64,000 bases of DNA from JABJOR01 sp965603075. Lineage in GTDB: Bacteria; Pseudomonadota; Alphaproteobacteria; Rhodospirillales; Casp-alpha2. The translations under genes and the position numbers were made by a program. Within the stretch, counting starts at the first letter, position 1, and each line of letters starts with the position of its first letter. The stretch covers positions 62,001 to 126,000 of the forward strand of contig CBFDBO010000001.1 in the NCBI GenBank assembly GCA_965603075.1, given 5' to 3'. Of the stretch, positions 51,624 through 61,264 are shown in pieces. Under the pieces are notes generated by a model, which saw only the letters and a list, made by a program, of their open reading frames with translations, was not told the DNA's origin and did no database searches.

Positions 51624-53117
51624 ATGTCAGTCATCCGACCAGCAGCCGTCGCCGGGACTTTTTATCCCGGAACGCCACAAGAGCTAAAGGCAATGCTTGT
51701 GCAGTTGTTGGGGGATGTTGATGATCAACAATCAGATAGCGTTCCCAAAGCACTCGTCGCGCCCCACGCTGGCTATGTCTACTCCGGTTCCATGGCGGCT
51801 CGGGCGTACGCAACGTTAAAGCCCGCCCGCGACCTTATCACCCGGGTTGTCTTGTTGGGACCGTGTCACCGGGTGGCGCTCAAAGGTCTAGCCCTAAGCA
51901 GCGCTGATGGTTTTACGACCCCCCTCGGCGATATAGAAATTGATAAAATCACATCAAAAAAAATCGAGAACTTGCCTCAGGTTTCAACCTTTGATCAAAC
52001 CCACGCCGCTGAACATTCCCTCGAAGTGCACTTACCCTTTTTACAAATGGTCTTGGGAGATTTTAAATTAATTCCCTTGGTCGTGGGTGATTGCAGCAAA
52101 GAAGACGTTGCCCAAGTTCTTGATACATTATGGGGCGGGGGCGAGACGCTCATTGTTATTTCCACGGACCTTAGCCACTTTTTAGATTATGACGCGGCGG
52201 TGGAAATTGATACGCAAACCTGTCACGCCATCGAACAAATGGAACCAGATAATATCGGGCGTGATCAAGCGTGCGGACGGATACCGCTCAAAGGTTTATT
52301 GACCTTGGCGAAATATAAAAACATGCACATAGAAACGCTGGGTATCAATAATTCAGGCGATACAGCAGGCGATAAAGACCGTGTTGTTGGTTATGGTTCT
52401 TGGGCGTTTTACGAGGCCTTTTATGAACAGGCAGAAGAAGGCAATAAAAATCAAATTAATAAAACCCACCAAAATATAGAAGCCGTGGATTTTGAACAAC
52501 AAACCGCTTCTTTGCTCAATGAATACGGCGAAACCTTATTGGGTATTTCTGCCGCCAGTATTCAAAACGGTCTTATCAACGCTCAAGCCGTCAAAACCCA
52601 GACAGCATCCTTCCCGGAACCACTGCGCTCGCAAGGAGCTTGTTTCATAACACTTAAGATTGACGGCAACCTTCGGGGGTGTATTGGCTCCCCCGAAGCC
52701 CATCGCCCGCTAATAGAAGACGTCGCGCAAAACGCCTACGCCGCAGGATTCCAAGATCCCCGATTCCCAAAAATTCAGCCCGCAGAAATCCCTAAACTAT
52801 CCCTATCCGTTTCGGTCTTAAGCCCCGCTACTCCCATGGACATAAAAGACGAAGCTGATTTGTTAAACCAGCTCCGTCCCGGCATTGATGGGTTGATAAT
52901 CCAAGATGGTCCAAGGCGGGCGTTATTCCTGCCGTCGGTATGGGAACAGCTTCCGGAACCTGAAAATTTTTTATCGCGGTTGAAAATAAAAGCCGGAATG
53001 CGGGCTGAACATTGGTCGGAAACCTTTACGGCACACCGTTTTATCACGGGCGAGGTTAAACAATCCGATTTGAAGGACCCGCAATCTATCTGGTCTGATA
53101 CAAACAACCAGAATTAA
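51624..53117 (+). CDS. Memo-AMMECR1 fusion protein (AmmeMemoRadiSam B + A)
   Basis: Residues 1-268 are a Memo domain: APHAGYVYSG (His48), GPCHRVALKG (His82), TDLSHFLDYD (His185), and Cys217 in RDQACGRIPLKG. Memo folds like extradiol dioxygenases and binds iron or copper. Residues 290-480 are an AMMECR1 domain with its defining LRGCIGS (350-356) and an AAxQDPRFP-type segment (AGFQDPRFPKI). The linker is Gln/Asn-rich. These are usually separate genes or neighbours. It is co-transcribed with the guanidino enzyme and probably the MttB gene (62 bases downstream). Function unknown, despite wide conservation. Confidence 0.93.
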   Translation: MSVIRPAAVAGTFYPGTPQELKAMLVQLLGDVDDQQSDSVPKALVAPHAGYVYSGSMAARAYATLKPARDLITRVVLLGPCHRVALKGLALSSADGFTTPLGDIEIDKITSKKIENLPQVSTFDQTHAAEHSLEVHLPFLQMVLGDFKLIPLVVGDCSKEDVAQVLDTLWGGGETLIVISTDLSHFLDYDAAVEIDTQTCHAIEQMEPDNIGRDQACGRIPLKGLLTLAKYKNMHIETLGINNSGDTAGDKDRVVGYGSWAFYEAFYEQAEEGNKNQINKTHQNIEAVDFEQQTASLLNEYGETLLGISAASIQNGLINAQAVKTQTASFPEPLRSQGACFITLKIDGNLRGCIGSPEAHRPLIEDVAQNAYAAGFQDPRFPKIQPAEIPKLSLSVSVLSPATPMDIKDEADLLNQLRPGIDGLIIQDGPRRALFLPSVWEQLPEPENFLSRLKIKAGMRAEHWSETFTAHRFITGEVKQSDLKDPQSIWSDTNNQN

Positions 53118-53179
53118 CAATTGACCGCTTCTCGAAATCAGCGTTCTCTTTCAGATAACAAATAATCTGGAGGGTTAAC

Positions 53180-54751
53180 ATGGGTGATCAAGCTGGCTTT
53201 CAAGATGGCGAGCAAGCTACCGACCCGGGTGTGGGGCGCAAAGGACGTCGTTCCCGTGCAGAGCGCGAAGCCGAACGGGATGGTTTAACGGGCGAACAAA
53301 GATCAACATTGGTTCGCAAAATCAACACCTTTGATGCCTTTGATCAATCCTACATCGATGAAATACATGATGCCGCCATGCGCGTGATCGAAGACTTGGG
53401 CATTGAGTTTAGAGACGATGAATCTCTAGAAATATGGCGTAATGCTGGCGCTATTGTGGAGGGAGCCAATGTGCGTGTTCCCCGTGCCATGATCATGGAA
53501 TTGATTAATAAAGCCCCTTCCGAATTTAATCTGCATGCCCGCAACCCTGAACGTACCGTTAGAATTGGAGGTCGCCATAGCGTGACGTCGGCAGGATACG
53601 GTGCCCCTTTTGTGCAAGATTTCCATGGTGAACGGCGTTCATCCACATTCGACGATCTTTGTAATTTTTATAAACTGACACATGTGGCAAACGCCCTGCA
53701 TATTAATGGTGGTGTTACCGTTGAGCCACAAGATATCGACGTTGAATTAAGGCACTTGCATATGGTTCGTGCCAGTTTTGAGCTATCAGACAAACCCATA
53801 CTTGGTCCTGTCACCTCAAAAGAACGCGCACAGGACGCGGTTGATATGTCGAAGCTGGTTTTTGGTGATGAATTTGTTGATCAAAACGCCGTTATGGTTG
53901 GGTTAATTAATTCAAATGCGCCCCGGGTTTGGGACGAAACCATGCTGGATGCCATGAAGGTTTACGCCCGAAATAATCAAGTCTTTATGGCAAGCACATT
54001 TACGATGATTGCCGCGTCCATGCCCGCAAGCGAGGTTGCCGCCATGGCGCTTTCCATTGCCGAGGGGTTAAGTGCGATCGCGCTCAGTCAAATTATTCGA
54101 CCCGGCGCCCCCGCCATCCTTGGCATACCCGCAGGTGCCATGTCCATGCGAACGGGCGCGCCGGTGCTGGCCTCTCCATCGGTCAGTAATTTCATGTTGC
54201 TGGCGGGCCAAATGGCGCGGTTCTATAAGTTGCCGCTTCGGGCGACATCTCATCCCACATCCTCTAAATGGGCGGATATGTACGCTGGAATTGATGCCAC
54301 GCTATCAGGGTTTGCCACCCACAGCGCGGGGGCTAATTTTCTTGTTCACAGTGCGGGTATGATCGATGGATTGCTCACGATGAGCTATATGAAATTTGGA
54401 TTGGATTTAGAAATCACCGAGATCATGCATGAATTGATGCTCGGGCTACCCTTTGAAACGGCGGATGATATTATTGATATGATCAAGAACGTAGAACCGG
54501 GCGGTCATTACATTGGTGAAGATTACACCCGAGATAACATAGGTTTCACCCCCCGTCTTCAGGACTACAACACCTATGAACAATGGCTTGAAGAGGGCTG
54601 CATTAAGGCTGATCAACGGGGATTAGCGCACACTCAGAAGCTTTTAAGTATGTATAAAAAACCACAATTAGAGGCAACTATTTCTCAGTCCCTAAACGAT
54701 TTTGTTGATCGTAGAACCCTCGAAATTAAAAACACGCCCCCCCTTATTTAA
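53180..54751 (+). CDS. MttB-family (non-pyrrolysine) methyltransferase
   Basis: A 523-residue protein of the trimethylamine methyltransferase superfamily, TIM-barrel type. No in-frame TAG is present, so it lacks pyrrolysine and resembles the non-Pyl MttB enzymes such as the glycine betaine methyltransferase MtgB, which pass a methyl group from a quaternary amine to a corrinoid protein. Segments typical of the family are NLHARNPERTVRIGG, ITSAGYGAPFVQDF-like near 135, GVTVEPQDIDV, and ATSHPTSSKWADMYAG. The first 45 residues are a charged tail. Start has GGAGG 8 bases upstream. No corrinoid protein gene is adjacent. Confidence 0.9.
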   Translation: MGDQAGFQDGEQATDPGVGRKGRRSRAEREAERDGLTGEQRSTLVRKINTFDAFDQSYIDEIHDAAMRVIEDLGIEFRDDESLEIWRNAGAIVEGANVRVPRAMIMELINKAPSEFNLHARNPERTVRIGGRHSVTSAGYGAPFVQDFHGERRSSTFDDLCNFYKLTHVANALHINGGVTVEPQDIDVELRHLHMVRASFELSDKPILGPVTSKERAQDAVDMSKLVFGDEFVDQNAVMVGLINSNAPRVWDETMLDAMKVYARNNQVFMASTFTMIAASMPASEVAAMALSIAEGLSAIALSQIIRPGAPAILGIPAGAMSMRTGAPVLASPSVSNFMLLAGQMARFYKLPLRATSHPTSSKWADMYAGIDATLSGFATHSAGANFLVHSAGMIDGLLTMSYMKFGLDLEITEIMHELMLGLPFETADDIIDMIKNVEPGGHYIGEDYTRDNIGFTPRLQDYNTYEQWLEEGCIKADQRGLAHTQKLLSMYKKPQLEATISQSLNDFVDRRTLEIKNTPPLI

Positions 54752-54772
54752 GCTTAGTCTTATTATATCAGG

Positions 54773-54808
54773 CATAAAAAAAACCCCGTCACGATAATCG
54801 CAACGGGG
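54773..54808 (-). terminator. Rho-independent terminator of the TRAP operon
   Basis: CCCCGT (54784-54789) pairs with ACGGGG (54803-54808). In the minus direction the stem is followed by eight Ts (54776-54783). It lies between the convergent MttB and TRAP genes and may act weakly in the plus direction too. Confidence 0.85.
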
Positions 54809-54832
54809 AATTTTATTGTCAGAAGGATTAGA

Positions 54833-55933
54833 TCAGGAATACCGGTACGGTACGCCTGCTTTTTCCATAACCGTTGTATAGTCTTTGAAAGCTTGTACAA
54901 CTTTCGCTGCACGGGGACTGATACTCGCCATCTCATCCCAGAACTCAGCAGAATCAGCAACAACCGTATCCCATTCTTTTGCCGGGATCGTGGTAAGCTC
55001 CATTTTCTTGCCGTTAACACGAAGGTCTGCTTCTCCACCCCAATACCAAACTTGACGGTAGTAGTGAGAACTGTCCATTGAAAGTTTGAATAGCTCCTGA
55101 AGCTTCGGTGAGATACCTTCCCAGCTTTTTGTATTGGCGAAGTATGAACCAGACCATGCACCCGTAACGTTGTTCAGTAGGGCGTAATCACAAGCGTCCG
55201 CCCAACCAACTTCGTAGGCTTCGGTAAAGCCACACCATGCAACACCATCTAGCTCGCCCGTTTGCAGGGCAACTTCGATATCATCCCAAGGCAGGGTGAC
55301 AGGAATAAGACCATAACGAGACAGGAACCTACCCGCTGTCGGTACACCAAACACCCGTTTGCCTTTCATATCGGCAATGCTTCTAATGGGCTTTTTGGTA
55401 AAGATATGGCATGGATCCCACGCACCAGAACCGAGCCATTCAACGCCTTCAATTTCGCCGTAGGCTTCTGCCCAAATCTCATTCAAGCCATAGTATTTGA
55501 AGAGCACAGGCAGATCGAGACTATAGCGTGTTGAGAATGGAAAATACCCCCCAAACACGTTGATATCGACAGGGGATGCCATGGTCGCATCATCACTTTG
55601 AACAGCGTCAATGGTGCCGTTTTGCATGGCCCGGAAAAGTTCATCGGTCGGGACCAGTTGATCCGCGTAATAGAGCTCAATTTCCATTTCGCCATGTGCT
55701 GCTTTATTGAATGCTTCAATTTGGGGTTTAATAACATGAGCCCCAAGAGGTGCACCTGAATAGGTTTGCAAACGCCATTTAATTGGGTTGCTTGCCGCGT
55801 AAACATATGGAGCGCCTAAGGTTGACGCGGCTACGGCACCAACTGCACCAGCCGTTGTTGCCCCAGCTTTTTTTAGAAAATCGCGACGTTTATTCGCCTC
55901 TGGTTGTATTATTTTAGTTTTTTTATTACTCAT
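54833..55933 (-). CDS. dctP: TRAP transporter solute-binding protein (DctP family)
   Basis: A periplasmic binding protein of 366 residues. It carries a Tat-type signal (RRDFLKKAG at 16-24, then AAASTLGAPYVYA cut near 50). DctP landmarks are DELFRAMQNGTIDAVQSDDA, GKRVFGVPTAGRFL, and GELDGVAWCGFTEAYEVGW, plus a helical C-terminus. The layout resembles the 2-oxoacid/TakP-like group, but the ligand is not assigned. I chose ATG 55933, behind GGGAGG; the frame extends 20 codons upstream. It is the last gene of the TRAP operon. Confidence 0.9.
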   Translation of the reverse strand: MSNKKTKIIQPEANKRRDFLKKAGATTAGAVGAVAASTLGAPYVYAASNPIKWRLQTYSGAPLGAHVIKPQIEAFNKAAHGEMEIELYYADQLVPTDELFRAMQNGTIDAVQSDDATMASPVDINVFGGYFPFSTRYSLDLPVLFKYYGLNEIWAEAYGEIEGVEWLGSGAWDPCHIFTKKPIRSIADMKGKRVFGVPTAGRFLSRYGLIPVTLPWDDIEVALQTGELDGVAWCGFTEAYEVGWADACDYALLNNVTGAWSGSYFANTKSWEGISPKLQELFKLSMDSSHYYRQVWYWGGEADLRVNGKKMELTTIPAKEWDTVVADSAEFWDEMASISPRAAKVVQAFKDYTTVMEKAGVPYRYS

Positions 55934-56001
55934 TTTAGTCCTCCCTAAATGATTGGCGGAATGCCAATCTTGGTTTAATACCTCTCCTATCAATCAAAAC
56001 G

Positions 56002-57324
56002 CTAGCGGCTATAAACGTATTCTGGAAGCCACAAAGCAATCTCTGGGAAAAGCATCACAAGTATCAATCCAAACGTCATAACAATAACAAACGGAATTAT
56101 GGATCGATAAATATCTGGTAACGTAATCTCCTTGGGCGCCATGGCCCGCATCAAAAACAAATTATAACCAAACGGTGGGGTCATATAGGCAATCTGACAG
56201 GTAATTGTATAAAGCACACCATACCAAATTGGATTAAACCCAAGGGCAATAACAAGTGGAACGTAGAGGGGGGCAACGATAACCAGCATGGCGGTATCAT
56301 CTAAGAACATCCCCATAATAAGATAAGAAAGCTGCATCATAATGAGCACTTCCCATGGGCTAAGTTCCCATTGAGTGATGAACAGCGTCTCAACGGCCTT
56401 AACCGCGCCAATACCATCGAATACCGCACCGAAACAAAGGGCTGCAAGGATGATCCACAGGAACATGCAAGAAATGCCTAAGGTTTTGCGAAGGGTCTCG
56501 TGCAGAACCTTCTTCGTCAATCGTCCCTTAAATAGGGCAGCGCAGATTGCAGAGGTCGCACCAACAGCAGAACTTTCTACAAGACTGGTAATCCCCATGA
56601 TAAACAGTCCGGTCATAAAGAAGAAAATCAAAAATGGAATAATACCCGCCCTAAGCAATTTAAGTTTTTCAGACAGGGGGATATCGAGCTCTTCTTTGGC
56701 AACCGTCGGTCCCAATTTTGGATTTATACGACAACGAACATAAATATAGAGGATAAATAATGAAGCCATCATGAGCCCAGGAAGGGCTCCAGCCAACCAT
56801 AACTTGCCAACGGGTTGACGGGCGATCATGCCGTAAAGCACCAAAACCACACTTGGTGGCACCAAAATCCCAAGCGAGCTACCCGCCTGAATAACCCCGG
56901 TGATCATGATCTTGTCATAACCCCGCTTTAGCATTTCGGGCAAGGCTATACTGGCACCGATCGCCATACCAGCCACACTGAGGCCGTTCATGGCCGACAC
57001 CACAACCATCAAGCCAATAGTACCAATAGCCAATCCGCCGCTTACATTTCCAAACCATACGTGGAACATTTTATAAAGATCATCTGCAATACCGGATTCA
57101 GAAAGCAAATACCCCATGAAAACAAACATTGGCAGGGTCAGCAATGGATACCACTTGAACAGCTTGAAAGCCGCATTAAAGGGCATTTCAACACCACCAT
57201 CTCCCCAAAGCAGCAAAGCCGCAACGGCGGAAACAATTCCAATGGCGCCAAAAACACGTTGTCCCGTCAACATCATGAGTAACATGGATGTCAGCATAAA
57301 AACCGCAATCATCTCATAACTCAT
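56002..57324 (-). CDS. dctM: TRAP transporter large permease (DctM)
   Basis: The 440-residue protein forms the sodium-driven translocation channel with about 12 helices. Family markers are FMGYLLSESGIADDLYKMF, AGSSLGILVPPSVVLVLYG, and GMFLDDTAMLVIVAPLYVPL. It lies 4 bases into the end of the small permease gene, typical of TRAP operons, and ahead of dctP. Confidence 0.95.
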   Translation of the reverse strand: MSYEMIAVFMLTSMLLMMLTGQRVFGAIGIVSAVAALLLWGDGGVEMPFNAAFKLFKWYPLLTLPMFVFMGYLLSESGIADDLYKMFHVWFGNVSGGLAIGTIGLMVVVSAMNGLSVAGMAIGASIALPEMLKRGYDKIMITGVIQAGSSLGILVPPSVVLVLYGMIARQPVGKLWLAGALPGLMMASLFILYIYVRCRINPKLGPTVAKEELDIPLSEKLKLLRAGIIPFLIFFFMTGLFIMGITSLVESSAVGATSAICAALFKGRLTKKVLHETLRKTLGISCMFLWIILAALCFGAVFDGIGAVKAVETLFITQWELSPWEVLIMMQLSYLIMGMFLDDTAMLVIVAPLYVPLVIALGFNPIWYGVLYTITCQIAYMTPPFGYNLFLMRAMAPKEITLPDIYRSIIPFVIVMTFGLILVMLFPEIALWLPEYVYSR

Positions 57325-57833
57325 GTTATGGGCTTCCCTTTAACCTTGGCATAATCTTTAAAAAATATCGAGATCACTTGAAGGATCATAAGGCTAATCC
57401 CAAAGACCATAATAACCTTGATGGGAACAACTGAAGGGTTCCATTGCGAGAATAATTTTTGATTGTATTTGATAGAATACGCCGTGCTCGAAAGCGACCC
57501 GATTAACAGGCAAACAAGATACGTCATTAAACACGTACTGGTGAACATATCCATTATGGCCTTCCCCTTTTCAGAGAGATGGTCATAGATTAAATCCATA
57601 CGAACATGTTCATCGGTTTTGAGCGTATAGGCCCCCCCTAGAAAATAATAAGCGGTCATGGTGAATTGAGCCATTTGGATACACCAAGATAAGGGGTAAT
57701 TGATAACATTTCGGGTAATGGCGTTTAAAAGAAGTATGGCGATCATAAGCAAAACAAGATACATACAGCTTTTACCGAATTTATCGGTGACATAATCAAC
57801 ATATTTGACATATGTGGTTATTATTTTTGGCAT
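57321..57833 (-). CDS. dctQ: TRAP transporter small permease (DctQ)
   Basis: A 170-residue protein with four membrane helices: YLVLLMIAILLLNAITRNV, MAQFTMTAYYFLGGAYTL, LVCLLIGSLSS and VIMVFGISLMILQVISIF. The motif HVRMDLIYDHLSEKGK is the usual DctQ loop. It couples the binding protein to DctM and is the first gene of the TRAP operon. The promoter should lie in the 204 bases upstream, divergent from the cysQ-like gene. Confidence 0.92.
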   Translation of the reverse strand: MPKIITTYVKYVDYVTDKFGKSCMYLVLLMIAILLLNAITRNVINYPLSWCIQMAQFTMTAYYFLGGAYTLKTDEHVRMDLIYDHLSEKGKAIMDMFTSTCLMTYLVCLLIGSLSSTAYSIKYNQKLFSQWNPSVVPIKVIMVFGISLMILQVISIFFKDYAKVKGKPIT

Positions 57834-58037
57834 AATCTTTGTGTGCCCCCCCGTTTGTTTTTAATATTCTTAATTTTGTTATACTACTCATAAACTGAAA
57901 TTGATGAAGCATCAATGCTACTTTTCAAAAGTATAGTTGCGTATATGCTAGTAAAACAAGAAAACTATTGTTTTCAATTGACTTTAAGCCTGCAACATCA
58001 GACTTTCACCGCTTCTCAACATGATAAGGAATGAATT

Positions 58038-58823
58038 GTGAGCGTTATAGTAGACATGGACCTGATGACCGAAGTTGCCCAAATCACCCGCTTGGCGGGC
58101 GCAAAAATCATGGAAATCTACGCCACTGATTTTGATGTTGAAATTAAGGGTGACAGTTCACCGGTGACGGCGGCGGATCAAGCAGCCGAAGACATCATTC
58201 TTCCAGCCCTTCGTCATGACGTAAGTATCAATTTTCCTATCGTCAGTGAAGAAGCCGCATCTGGCGGTGATATTCCTGATGTCGATAACACCCCTTTCTG
58301 GTTGGTCGATCCCTTAGACGGCACAAAAGAATTCGTTAACCGAAACGGAGAATTTACGGTCAATATAGGGCTCATTGAAAACGGAACGCCCATTTTGGGT
58401 GCCGTCTATGCCCCAACGTTGGATTTAATGTATATCGGCGGCGCGCCGGGAGCATTCTTGGATACAGGTTCTACTGGCTTTAAACCCATTAACGTACGCA
58501 CCATGCCCAGCGAAGGATTAATTGCCTTGGTCAGTCGTTCTCACCGCACACCAGAAATTGATGAATTCCTAAAGCCCTACGATATTGGCGAAGAGTTTTC
58601 TGCCGGAAGTTCCCTTAAATTCTGCCGTGTCGCCGAAGGTAAAGCCGATATTTACCCCCGACTTGGTCGTACAATGGAGTGGGATACTGCTGCCGCCCAT
58701 GGCGTTCTAAAATTTGCGGGTGGTCATGTTGAAACGCTTGATGGTGCCCCTTTGAGTTACGGTAAACCAGGTCTCGACAACCCGCATTTCATCGCCTATG
58801 GCAATGGTCGACTGGCGGGATAA
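58038..58823 (+). CDS. cysQ: 3'(2'),5'-bisphosphate nucleotidase/inositol monophosphatase family
   Basis: CysQ hydrolyses PAP to AMP, recycling the by-product of sulfate activation. The 261-residue protein has the metal site EEAASGG, then DPLDGTKEFV (91-100), and EWDTAAAHGVL, with the CysQ-like KEF rather than the inositol-type DGTxNF. Start codon is GTG 58038. A GTG for the Sua5-type gene follows immediately after its stop, so they are co-transcribed. Confidence 0.88.
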   Translation: MSVIVDMDLMTEVAQITRLAGAKIMEIYATDFDVEIKGDSSPVTAADQAAEDIILPALRHDVSINFPIVSEEAASGGDIPDVDNTPFWLVDPLDGTKEFVNRNGEFTVNIGLIENGTPILGAVYAPTLDLMYIGGAPGAFLDTGSTGFKPINVRTMPSEGLIALVSRSHRTPEIDEFLKPYDIGEEFSAGSSLKFCRVAEGKADIYPRLGRTMEWDTAAAHGVLKFAGGHVETLDGAPLSYGKPGLDNPHFIAYGNGRLAG

Positions 58824-59801
58824 GTGATTATTTCTCATCCCCAGGTACTCAAGTCTGACGCCGCAGGTATTCAAACTGCGGCAACGCTTCTGCAAGAAGG
58901 CCAATTAGTGGCATTTCCGACAGAAACCGTTTACGGGTTGGGCGCAAACGCGACCCATGATCGTGCCGTTGCCTCTATCTTTGACGCAAAAGGTCGTCCG
59001 TCCTTTAATCCCTTAATTATACATTTTCCAAATTCTAATACTGTTTGGGATCATGTTAGGATAAATGCAAAAGCAAAATCGCTTGCTGATGCCTTCTGGC
59101 CCGGTCCCCTCACCCTCGTCTTACCCAGAAAACAATCCTCCTCTATCTCGTTGCTTGCCAGTGCTGGTCTTGATACATTGGCGGTAAGAGTACCCGCAAA
59201 TTCTATAGCCCAAGATATGCTCCACAAAGCAGGTTGCCCTGTCGCAGCGCCCAGCGCTAATCGCTCCGGTTCTATCAGCCCTACACAGGCTCATCATGTC
59301 GTGGACTCGTTAGGGGACGCTGTTTCTGCGGTGTTGGATGGTGGGTCCTGTAGGGTAGGCCTGGAATCAACGGTTATCGGTTTTGAGGGAGATCAAGGGA
59401 TTCTTTTGCGCCCTGGCGGCGTTGCCATCGAAGATATCGAAGCAATAACAGGCCCCCTACTCAGCCCCTTACAGGATGTCAGTATTTCATCGCCCGGCAT
59501 GTTAAAGCGCCATTATGCACCAGACACGCCAATCCGGCTTAATGTTACGGTATTTCATGAAGGAGAGCTGGTTTTAGGGTTTGGGCCTGTTGATAAGGAA
59601 AAACTTCCATCTGGTTCACTTAATCTCAGCGAGACGGGCGATCTTAATCAAGCCGCAGCCAATCTATTCTCTATGATGCGGTCTCTTGACGCACGCCAAG
59701 CTAAATCCATAGCTGTCATGCCCATACCGGATCATGGTCTGGGGGGCGCCATAAACGACCGTCTAATCCGGGCTGCAACAATCGATGACAGTGCGCATTA
59801 A
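58824..59801 (+). CDS. tsaC: Threonylcarbamoyl-AMP synthase (Sua5 type)
   Basis: This enzyme makes threonylcarbamoyl-AMP for the t6A modification of tRNAs that read ANN codons. The 325-residue protein has the YrdC domain (about 8-205: VAFPTETVYGLGANAT, KGRPSFNPLIIH, PSANRSGSISPT) and a C-terminal Sua5 domain (about 225-325), which short TsaC proteins lack. Start is GTG, directly after the cysQ TAA. It is the second gene of a three-gene unit. Confidence 0.94.
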   Translation: MIISHPQVLKSDAAGIQTAATLLQEGQLVAFPTETVYGLGANATHDRAVASIFDAKGRPSFNPLIIHFPNSNTVWDHVRINAKAKSLADAFWPGPLTLVLPRKQSSSISLLASAGLDTLAVRVPANSIAQDMLHKAGCPVAAPSANRSGSISPTQAHHVVDSLGDAVSAVLDGGSCRVGLESTVIGFEGDQGILLRPGGVAIEDIEAITGPLLSPLQDVSISSPGMLKRHYAPDTPIRLNVTVFHEGELVLGFGPVDKEKLPSGSLNLSETGDLNQAAANLFSMMRSLDARQAKSIAVMPIPDHGLGGAINDRLIRAATIDDSAH

Positions 59802-59819
59802 GGCTGATAGGGTCATGAT

Positions 59820-61235
59820 ATGACAACAGATACTCTCATTGAAAACCTATCTAATTTGCTCGGCCCGAAAGGGTGGAGCATTGATAGTGATGCTAACGAG
59901 CCTTTCATTACCGAATGGCGCGGCTTTTGGCGCGGATCTTGTATCGGTGTTGCAAAGCCTGCCAATACCGATGAGGTTGCAGCCGTTGTTCGTTATTGTG
60001 CTGAAGCGGGGGTTTCGATCTCCCCTATTGGCGGTAATACGGGGCTTGTCGGCGGCGGGGTACCAGATGGCGGGATTGTTCTTTCTACTCAACGATTGAA
60101 TACTATTCGTGAGATCAATGTCGATAATATGACCATGACCGTGGAAGCGGGCTGTATTTTGAATTCCGTTCAAACAGCCGCATCCCAAAAGAACCTGTTA
60201 TTTCCCCTTAGTTTGGGGGCGGAAGGCACATGTCAGATAGGCGGCAACCTATCGACAAATGCAGGGGGCGTTGGGGTGCTTCGATATGGCAATGCCCGGG
60301 ATTTGGTTTTGGGACTCGAAGTTGTTCTACCTTCTGGTGAAATATGGAATTCCCTAAAAGGTCTTCGCAAAGATAATGCCGGGTATGAGATGAAACATAT
60401 ATTCATGGGATCAGAAGGGACGCTTGGCATCATAACCGCAGCGGTTCTTAAATTATTCCCGGCCCCACGCACAAGCCAAACAGCCCTTATTGCGCTTCCG
60501 GGGGGTCGGGCCGCTTTAAAAGCGTTCTCATTATTGCGACAAACGTGTTTCGATAGCTTATCTGCATTTGAAATTATATCCCATACGGCATTGGAATTGG
60601 TGCAGAAGCATATTCCCAACACCTCTGGTTTGTTTGATGCCCCCTCCCCCTTCTACGCCCTCATTGAATTGACCAGCACCAGAGACAATGATGACTTACG
60701 GACTTTATTAGAAAATGCTCTGAGTGGTGCATTGGAGACATCCGTCATTTCGGATGCTTTAATTGCTGAAAACGATGCCCAGAGAGCAACATTTTGGCGC
60801 GTTAGAGAAACCATTCCTGAAGCGCAAGTTATTGAAGGGGCAAGTGTTAAACACGATATATCAATCCCCGTTTCCGCTATTCCAGAATTTATTGAACAAG
60901 CCGATAAAGCCGTGCTGTCTTCCCTGCCCGGTACCAGACTTGTCTGTTTTGGCCACATGGGGGATGGTAATCTGCATTATAACTTAAGCCAACCGCCTCA
61001 GATGGATGGCAAAGACTTCCTTGATCTTTGGGATAACATGAACCGTATCGTTCATGATATCGCCATAAACATGGGGGGCAGCTTTAGTGCGGAACATGGA
61101 ATAGGTCAGCTTAAGCGTAAAGATTTAGGCCGTTATGCGTCAGAAATAGAAATTGATTTGATGCGAACACTTAAAAAGACACTAGACCCACAAAACATCC
61201 TCAATCCCGGTAAAGTAATCCCAGAAAGTAATTAA
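59820..61235 (+). CDS. FAD-linked 2-hydroxyacid dehydrogenase (GlcD/D2HGDH type)
   Basis: A 471-residue vanillyl-alcohol-oxidase-type flavoprotein. The FAD-binding domain has SPIGGNTGLVGGGVPDG and GGNLSTNAGGVGVLRYG. The C-terminal FAD-oxidase domain has CFGHMGDGNLHYN (metal-binding His) and AEHGIGQLKRKDL. Relatives oxidise D-lactate, glycolate or D-2-hydroxyglutarate; the sequence pattern best suits the D-2-hydroxyglutarate/D-lactate group, but substrate is unproven. It follows tsaC by 18 bases and ends before a 187-base gap to lptG. Confidence 0.9.
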   Translation: MTTDTLIENLSNLLGPKGWSIDSDANEPFITEWRGFWRGSCIGVAKPANTDEVAAVVRYCAEAGVSISPIGGNTGLVGGGVPDGGIVLSTQRLNTIREINVDNMTMTVEAGCILNSVQTAASQKNLLFPLSLGAEGTCQIGGNLSTNAGGVGVLRYGNARDLVLGLEVVLPSGEIWNSLKGLRKDNAGYEMKHIFMGSEGTLGIITAAVLKLFPAPRTSQTALIALPGGRAALKAFSLLRQTCFDSLSAFEIISHTALELVQKHIPNTSGLFDAPSPFYALIELTSTRDNDDLRTLLENALSGALETSVISDALIAENDAQRATFWRVRETIPEAQVIEGASVKHDISIPVSAIPEFIEQADKAVLSSLPGTRLVCFGHMGDGNLHYNLSQPPQMDGKDFLDLWDNMNRIVHDIAINMGGSFSAEHGIGQLKRKDLGRYASEIEIDLMRTLKKTLDPQNILNPGKVIPESN

Positions 61236-61264
61236 TCCAAAATCTAATGAAATCTGGCCTTAAC

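Noticed and set aside
53180..54751. Possible pyrrolysine-containing trimethylamine methyltransferase
   Set aside because: No in-frame TAG is present and the length is full, so this is the non-pyrrolysine branch.
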